Shown here: one piece after another, positions 43,305 through 51,156 of the stretch
Layout: the number at the start of each line of letters is the position of its first letter
Numbering within the stretch: the stretch's first letter is position 1
Assembly: GCF_013116825.1 (NCBI RefSeq)
Contig: NZ_JABFNS010000057.1
Span: 1 to 51,156 of the forward strand
Direction: 5' to 3'
Length of the DNA stretch: 51,156 nt
DNA from: Myxococcus xanthus
GTDB lineage: Bacteria; Myxococcota; Myxococcia; Myxococcales; Myxococcaceae
The notes under the pieces: model-generated
What the model was told of the DNA's origin: nothing
The model's database searches: none
The model's input: the letters and a program-made list of their open reading frames with translations, nothing else
Program-made: the position numbers and the translations under genes

Positions 43305-45029
43305 TCAGGACGACGATGGCTCCGGCGCGCCGTGCGCCGTCAGCCACTCCTCGGGGATGTCGCCGCGCGGCAGCTCCAGCACGAAGAGGGAGCCCTGCCC
43401 TGGCTCGCTGGTGGCGCGCACCGTGCCGCCGAAGGCCTCCACAATCTGCCGGGTGATGTAGAGCCCCAGGCCCAGGCCGCCGTAGTGCCTGTCACTCACC
43501 GCGCGCTCGAAGCGCTCGAAGATGCGCGGCAAATCCTCCGCGGAGATGCCGATGCCGCCGTCGCGCACCGTCAGGCGGGCCGTGAGCCCCTCCGCCTCCA
43601 CCACCACGCGTACGGGGTGGCCCGCGCCGTACTTCAGCGCGTTGGACAGCAGGTTGGTCACCACCTGCTCCAGCCGCAGCCGGTCCCACCGGCCCATGAC
43701 GGGCACCGGCGCGTGCAGCTCCAGCTCACACTTCAGCTGCGAGGCGGAGGGCGCGAAGCGGTAGAGGATTTCCGCCGCCACGCTGGCCAGGTCCATCTCC
43801 TCCACTTCCAGCCGCAGGCGGCCCGCGGTGATTCGCGACACGTCGAGCAGGTTGTCCACCAGGCTCGTCAGCTTGCGCACCTGCCGCTGCACCACCTCCA
43901 GCGTCTCCGACACGCGCTCGGCGGACACCGGCTGGTTGTGGGCCGCCATCCCATCCACCTGCTTCTGCAGCAATTGCACCTTGAGGTGCAGCGGCGTCAG
44001 CGGCGTCTTCAGCTCGTGGCTGGCGATTCCCAGGAACTCATCGCGCAGGCGCACCGCCTCGCGCGCCTCCTTTAGGAGCTGCGCGTTGTCCACGGAGAGC
44101 GCGGTGCGGCGGGCCACCTCCTCTGCCAGCCGCAGCTCCTCCGCGCTGAAGTCACGGGCTTCCTCCGCGCGGAAGAGGGCCAGCGTGCCGATGACGCGCT
44201 CGCGCGCCACCAGCGGCACGCCCAGGTAGCAGCGCAGGCCCAGCCCCCGCAGCAGCCGCGCGTGGTCCGCGTCCCGCGCGGCGGCCTCCACGTGGGCCTC
44301 CGTCACCCGCAACCGCTCCGGCTGGCCGGTGCCGCACAACGGCAGCACGCGCTCGGGCGGCAGCGGGTAGCGGCGCAGCATCTCCTCCAGCAAGCCATGG
44401 CGCTCCGGCTCGGCGTGCAGCGCCGTCACCGGGCGCGGCGGCCCGCCGGGCAGGCCCAGGTACAGCACCGCCGCGTCCGCGAGCGCGGGCACCAGCAAGC
44501 GGAGCAACCGCGGCGCGGCCTCATCGTCGAACGCGGCGCCCAGCAGCGCACCGGCCTCCGCCAGCAGCCGCGCCGAGCCCACCGCGTCCAGCCCCACGAC
44601 CGAGGCCACTTCACATGCGCGCAGCAGCGCGCCAGCCGTCGGGCCCGCGTCGTGCTCCAGCGGCACCGCGGAGGCGCGCAGCAGGACGTGCGTCCCATCC
44701 GGCCGGCGCACCCGCCAGCGGGCCTCCGCCACCCATTCGCCCGTGAGCGCGCGCGCCAGGGGCGGCACCTCCACCGACATGGACGCATCCTCCGCACGCG
44801 CCCATACACAACCGGGCAGCCAACCCTGCTCGGCACGCTCGGGCCGGCTCATGCGGAACTGACGCCCGGCCTCCATGTTGAAAGCAAGCACACGCCCGGT
44901 GACATCCACCAACACGAGCGCCTCGCCCGCCTGCTCGAGCAGCAACCGGAGGACGCCTTCCTTCAGCAGGGCGTCCGCCTCTTCGGAGTCCAGATGCGTC
45001 ATCGAAAGCGGGGCGCTTCCAGAGGCCAT
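43305..45029 (-). CDS. Cytoplasmic PAS-GAF histidine kinase
   Basis: 574 residues from ATG at 45029, with GGAAAG eight bases upstream; the longer frame is not supported. PAS-like domain (about 28-140; ALVLVDVTGRVLAFNMEAGR), GAF domain (about 170-330; CYLGVPLVARERVIGTLALF), HisKA with H338 (FLGIASHELKTPLTPLHLK) and HATPase (NLLSNALKYG, DGGIGI, GGLGLGLYI). The GAF domain shows no phytochrome Cys, so it is unlikely to bind bilin. No membrane helix and no receiver. Divergent from the next, larger kinase. Confidence 0.92.
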   Translation of the reverse strand: MASGSAPLSMTHLDSEEADALLKEGVLRLLLEQAGEALVLVDVTGRVLAFNMEAGRQFRMSRPERAEQGWLPGCVWARAEDASMSVEVPPLARALTGEWVAEARWRVRRPDGTHVLLRASAVPLEHDAGPTAGALLRACEVASVVGLDAVGSARLLAEAGALLGAAFDDEAAPRLLRLLVPALADAAVLYLGLPGGPPRPVTALHAEPERHGLLEEMLRRYPLPPERVLPLCGTGQPERLRVTEAHVEAAARDADHARLLRGLGLRCYLGVPLVARERVIGTLALFRAEEARDFSAEELRLAEEVARRTALSVDNAQLLKEAREAVRLRDEFLGIASHELKTPLTPLHLKVQLLQKQVDGMAAHNQPVSAERVSETLEVVQRQVRKLTSLVDNLLDVSRITAGRLRLEVEEMDLASVAAEILYRFAPSASQLKCELELHAPVPVMGRWDRLRLEQVVTNLLSNALKYGAGHPVRVVVEAEGLTARLTVRDGGIGISAEDLPRIFERFERAVSDRHYGGLGLGLYITRQIVEAFGGTVRATSEPGQGSLFVLELPRGDIPEEWLTAHGAPEPSSS

Positions 45030-45261
45030 GAGGGACTTTCCGCGAGCAGAGGCAACATGGAGGCATGTCTCCTTCCTCGGACGAAGGGCAGCCTCCGTGT
45101 TTCCACAGAACAGCAGAAGGGGCGCCGTCCCCATCCCGCGCCTGCCAGGGTCATCGAAGCCCCCTTGCTTGCCTGCCCGGAAATCCAGATTCTCTGTCCC
45201 TTTGTAGCGCATCCGGGTGACCCTGCGTCCACCCGCGCGGCCCACTTTCTCGAGTTCCATC

Positions 45262-48120
<2,859 letters not shown>

Positions 48121-48359
48121 GCCACGTAGCGGAGGGGTTCCGCAAAGTGTCCGCTCGCGAGTCTGATTCGACTTTCGCCATGCTGCCCCGCCGTTCAGGC
48201 CGCGTGAGCCGGCGGCGAGGCAGCAGAGGCCAAGACGCGGTGGAAAGTGGGAGCTGGGCGTCTCCATTCCACGCCGACAAGGGAGTCCTTGGTGCGTCTC
48301 AGACTCCTTCATTGGCCGGTGTTGGGTGACCACCGAGGCCACGCACATTGAGTCAGACA

Positions 48360-48734
48360 TCAATCAAGCATCTCAAGGCCTGCCCACTCGCCATTATCAT
48401 CCGCCTCCCAGCCGCGTCGACGCCATTGACCTTCGCGCCGCTCCACCACCAAGCAGCATTTCCCCTCTTCTGCGACGCGTCGTTTATCAACAAAGAAAAA
48501 CACAAGCGCCCAAACCAGCACATCGCCATCATCATTTCGGGTCACCAAGAGCTTCACAACAAGCTCGACCACGACCCCTGGATGCCGCGCCCCAACTACC
48601 CCCTCTAACGTTGCAGAGGCAGCATCAATCCCAGTGGTTTCACTCCCCTGGACGGTCTGCAGTTGGCAGCCGAGAAATGTCGATAACGACTCGATCCACT
48701 TGACGTGTCCCGACCACAGGTCCACATCCATCAT
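48360..48734 (-). CDS. Probable immunity protein of the SitA-like toxin
   Basis: 124 residues. ATG at 48734 is preceded by GGAGG at ideal spacing (7 bases), the strongest ribosome site seen here. It begins 30 bp after the toxin stop on the same strand. The protein is small, acidic/aromatic and cytoplasmic (no signal), with DLWSGHVKWIESLSTFLGC at the start, then VVELVVKLLVTRNDDGDVLV and CCLVVERREGQWRRRGWEAD, i.e. helix followed by beta strands. No family recognised. Codon use and GC are far from the local norm, as expected for an exchanged toxin/immunity cassette. Immunity role inferred from position and size. Confidence 0.72.
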   Translation of the reverse strand: MMDVDLWSGHVKWIESLSTFLGCQLQTVQGSETTGIDAASATLEGVVGARHPGVVVELVVKLLVTRNDDGDVLVWALVFFFVDKRRVAEEGKCCLVVERREGQWRRRGWEADDNGEWAGLEMLD

Positions 48735-48764
48735 CGTTCAACCTCCATTGCGAACAGAAGAAAC

Positions 48765-50612
48765 TCAACGCAACTTCTCATAAGGACCACCATTGGGGAG
48801 TGGGTTCGCCGGCTTTCCAGTCCCGCGGATGATTGGACGGCCTCGACTGTCCTTCGTCGCGAGAGCACCAAACGCGGTGATGACGCGCGTCGGCTCTCCC
48901 TGCTCGGTGACAACCGTCGTCCCGTCGCGGTGATAGTGGTCAACAGGGCGATTGTTGGCGTTGGTCCCGCGGTAAAGCGTCGACTTCGGGTCGTTGATGA
49001 TGTTCGCTTGATCTTGTCGGCTAACACCATGAGCGTCAGGATGCCCGGGACGACCTTCAAGTCCATACGGCCGGGCGCCCCTGATGTCCTTGGCATCTAC
49101 CTTGGCTCCTACATCTGTGCGGCCCGGCAGGGACGTCGCAGCCTCGCGGCCGGGCACCGCGTCGGCCGATACTCCACCTTGAGTATCACGGGCCTGCTTT
49201 GAAGCAGGCCCGGCTCGGTCGGAGTTGGCGACGGACAGCATCGCCTGCCGCGCCTTCGGCACGTCGCCCCGCGACGCGTACAGGGCAAGTGCTGCGGCGT
49301 CCCCCCATTCCGCAGCCAGGAGTGCGGCCTCCCGGCTCTGCTGGAAATAGCGGGCCAGCTCCCCCACGGCGCTCTCTCCGACTCGCGCCTCCAACCTCTC
49401 CAGCACCGCCTTCAGCGCCTCCACGCGGGGCACCACCGCCCGGACCTGAGCCCCCTGGTGCCGCGAGGGGCCTGCGTCACGGAATGCGCGCGCCCCCTTC
49501 CCTCCCGCGTACAGGCCCACCATGAGGGCGGCGGGCGCCAACTGCCGCGTGGCCTCCTCGTACTCCCCCTTCGCGAGGGAGGCCCCGCCCTGCGCCGTCC
49601 CCGCCGCCAGGTAGTAGAAGCCCAGCGGCACACCGAAGGTGAGATGGTCGAAGGACGCCAGGGCCACGTTGCCCGGCGCGAAGGCCCCCAGGTACTGCGC
49701 CTTCTCCACCTCCACGTATGCGGCCCGGTAGGGCGGCGGGAGCCACGGGGGCAGCGCGGACGCGTCCACGCTCCGGCTTCCGCCGACGAGGGGAATGGAG
49801 GCCGCGACGTCGTCCACAGCCCGTCCCAGCCCTCGCGCGATGTCACCAGCGCGTAAGTCCCGCTCCGGGAAGTCGGTGAGGGCCATGCCCCGCTGCGTCA
49901 GCTCCTCGCGCACCACCTCCATGGCCCCCAGGGCGCGCTTGAGCAGTTTGTCCTCGGCCAACAGGCGCAGCAGCTGCCGCACCTCCTCGTCGTGGGTGGT
50001 GTGCAGGACGAAGAGGGCGAGGACTTCCGCCTTGGCCACGCCGTGCTTCTCGACAGCGGTGGAGAGGAAGGCCGCGCGCTTCGTGAGGAGGACCCGGGCG
50101 GACTGGGCCTCCACGGGGCCCAGGGCGCCCAGCCGGACGGCGCTCCAATCCGAGAGGGCCTCCACCAGTTGGGGCATGTCCACCTGGCGCTGCAAGGCCA
50201 GGAAGGCCGCTGGCGTGGTGCACGCCAGGAAGGGCGCCAGTACCGCCTCGTCCGAGTCCAGGTGCGGCCAGCCCGGGGGGACTTCCCCGCACATGCCTGC
50301 CAGGGCGCCTGCCACTCGTAGGGGCCTCGTCTCTCCTCCGCCAGGATTCGGGGGAGACGGCGTGGCCCGGCGGCGGTGCAGAAGCGGTCCGGCCGCGGCC
50401 TCCTCGTCGTCGGAGTCCTCGAGCGCGTCGTCCTCGGGGAGACGCGCGACGGCACTCCGTCCCAAGGCAGCCATGGGCGTCGCGCCCGAGACGGCAGCCA
50501 GGGCGCCTCCAGGGCCCGCCCGTGAGGGCAGCGAGGCACACCCCGACGACAGCAGGGCCACCAGGGTCAGCACCAGGCCCACTGCGCCGCGCGGCAGTCG
50601 CTCAGCGCGCAT
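48765..50612 (-). CDS. SitA-like polymorphic lipoprotein toxin with C-terminal nuclease-like domain
   Basis: 615 residues from ATG at 50612. Lipobox LLSSGC (Cys 25), then a long helical N-terminal region (about 100-470) and a small C-terminal domain of about 100 residues (DAHGVSRQDQANIINDPKST, then VDHYHRDGTTVVTEQGEPTR and VITAFGALAT). The N-terminal body is GC-rich and native-looking; the C-terminal domain has lower GC and different residues. This plan, with an immunity gene behind it, fits the Sit toxins of Myxococcus, lipoproteins passed between cells by TraA/TraB outer-membrane exchange. The C-terminal domain resembles BECR-fold tRNase/RNase toxins in its H..(Y)H..TV pattern (inference). 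Starts inside the stop of the upstream gene (11-bp overlap). Confidence 0.82.
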   Translation of the reverse strand: MRAERLPRGAVGLVLTLVALLSSGCASLPSRAGPGGALAAVSGATPMAALGRSAVARLPEDDALEDSDDEEAAAGPLLHRRRATPSPPNPGGGETRPLRVAGALAGMCGEVPPGWPHLDSDEAVLAPFLACTTPAAFLALQRQVDMPQLVEALSDWSAVRLGALGPVEAQSARVLLTKRAAFLSTAVEKHGVAKAEVLALFVLHTTHDEEVRQLLRLLAEDKLLKRALGAMEVVREELTQRGMALTDFPERDLRAGDIARGLGRAVDDVAASIPLVGGSRSVDASALPPWLPPPYRAAYVEVEKAQYLGAFAPGNVALASFDHLTFGVPLGFYYLAAGTAQGGASLAKGEYEEATRQLAPAALMVGLYAGGKGARAFRDAGPSRHQGAQVRAVVPRVEALKAVLERLEARVGESAVGELARYFQQSREAALLAAEWGDAAALALYASRGDVPKARQAMLSVANSDRAGPASKQARDTQGGVSADAVPGREAATSLPGRTDVGAKVDAKDIRGARPYGLEGRPGHPDAHGVSRQDQANIINDPKSTLYRGTNANNRPVDHYHRDGTTVVTEQGEPTRVITAFGALATKDSRGRPIIRGTGKPANPLPNGGPYEKLR

Positions 50613-51156
50613 TGTCCACCCCCAGCCCCACGGCCGCGAAGGCCCACGGCCGCAGCGTCCCCTCCGGCGCGGGAAACAGCAGCGTGCCCCCCTGCCCCAG
50701 CGCGTAGAGGTTTCCTCCCAGGAAGCGCCACCGGGCCTCCCCGGAGATGACGTAGCGCGCGCCTGACTGGCCCATGGCCGTCGCCAGCCCACCGACACCC
50801 AGGCTCAAGTCCCGGTGGAAGAGTTGCGCCTCCACTCGCCCGTCCACGTCCACCCGGCCCCAGGAGAAGACCTCCACCCCCAAGGAGAGGAAGAGGTGTC
50901 GCTGGCGCATGCCACTCAGCCGCACCGCGTCCCAGCTGAGAATCACCTCACCATAAGCGGAGTACCCCTCCGGGAAGGACGCCTCTGCCAGCGGCACGGA
51001 GGCCGGGCCCGCCACCTGGAAACGTGCCAACTCGTAGTCCGGGCCGAAGGCGCCCTGACGAAAGCCTCCGCGTTGGAGGCGCCCCTCCAGGCGGGCCCGC
51101 ATGTCCACCGTCGGCGTCAGCGCATCCACGCCCACGCCCGCCACCGCGCCCCAGGC
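50602..51156 (-). CDS. Putative beta-barrel-like protein upstream of the toxin (5' end outside the window)
   Basis: 185 residues are visible; the frame runs off the right edge (upstream codons read AWGAVAGVGVDALTPTVDMR), so the start is unknown. Alternating strand pattern of an outer-membrane barrel: YGEVILSWDAVRL, HLFLSLGVEVFSWG, VEAQLFHRDLSLGVGG, ARWRFLGGNLYALGQGG, PWAFAAVGLGVDNAR. It overlaps the toxin start by 11 bp, so they form one transcript. In Sit loci a gene called sitB lies directly upstream of sitA; this could be its counterpart, but I cannot confirm similarity. Confidence 0.68.
   Translation of the reverse strand, partial: AWGAVAGVGVDALTPTVDMRARLEGRLQRGGFRQGAFGPDYELARFQVAGPASVPLAEASFPEGYSAYGEVILSWDAVRLSGMRQRHLFLSLGVEVFSWGRVDVDGRVEAQLFHRDLSLGVGGLATAMGQSGARYVISGEARWRFLGGNLYALGQGGTLLFPAPEGTLRPWAFAAVGLGVDNAR

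Noticed and set aside
48348-48608. 86-residue plus-strand ORF opposite the immunity gene
   Set aside because: It has no ribosome site, while the minus-strand gene has GGAGG at ideal spacing and follows the toxin as expected.

Overview
The window looks like the chromosome of a Myxococcus-type myxobacterium. GC is very high with strong third-position GC bias. There are many lipoproteins and many large hybrid histidine kinases. Two loci are recognisable at family level as Myxococcus biology: a signal-peptide-less subtilisin followed by a small partner (PopC/PopD-like), and a SitA-like polymorphic lipoprotein toxin with a probable immunity gene. No tRNA, rRNA, CRISPR array or insertion sequence was seen. 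All assignments come from reading the sequence; no database search was possible.

Layout. 1-2.2 kb: tail of a DUF6748-like protein, then a minus-strand ECF sigma / membrane anti-sigma / outer-membrane protein operon joined by ATGA overlaps. 2.5-7.5 kb: a plus-strand operon of a stand-alone cobalamin-binding protein with the CarH-type W-x9-EH photoreceptor motif, a helical unknown and two hybrid histidine kinases; a 16-bp palindrome lies between the two divergent operons. 7.5-10 kb: an XRE regulator and a Cache/HAMP chemoreceptor. 10.0-11.5 kb: a three-gene overlapping operon of a JAMM-motif lipoprotein and two paralogous small lipoproteins. 11.7-16.3 kb: acyl-CoA ligase, unknown membrane protein, VAT-1-like oxidoreductase, secreted lipase. 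16.4-20 kb: alpha/beta-hydrolase lipoprotein, large outer-membrane barrel, another lipoprotein.

20.1-23.5 kb: acyl-CoA ligase, a KASIII-like protein lacking the canonical His and Asn, and a TetR regulator in one tight operon. 24.2-26.8 kb: Lrp regulator, PLP aminotransferase (strong terminator), SDR. 26.9-30.1 kb: lytic transglycosylase and a His/Cys-repeat lipoprotein. 30.1-31.4 kb: disordered DNA with possible gene remnants. 31.4-33.3 kb: popC/popD-like pair. 33.8-39.8 kb: divergent Lgt-like membrane protein, methyltransferase, ECF41-type sigma with its FAD oxidoreductase, hydrolase lipoprotein and EamA transporter. 39.8-48.1 kb: rhodanese, GreA-like protein and three further histidine kinases. 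48.3-51.2 kb: the SitA-like toxin module, running off the window.

The main themes are signal sensing (five histidine kinases, a chemoreceptor, two ECF sigmas, a possible B12 light sensor), cell-surface lipoproteins and cell-cell interaction (PopC/PopD-like protease, SitA-like toxin), and acyl-lipid metabolism.
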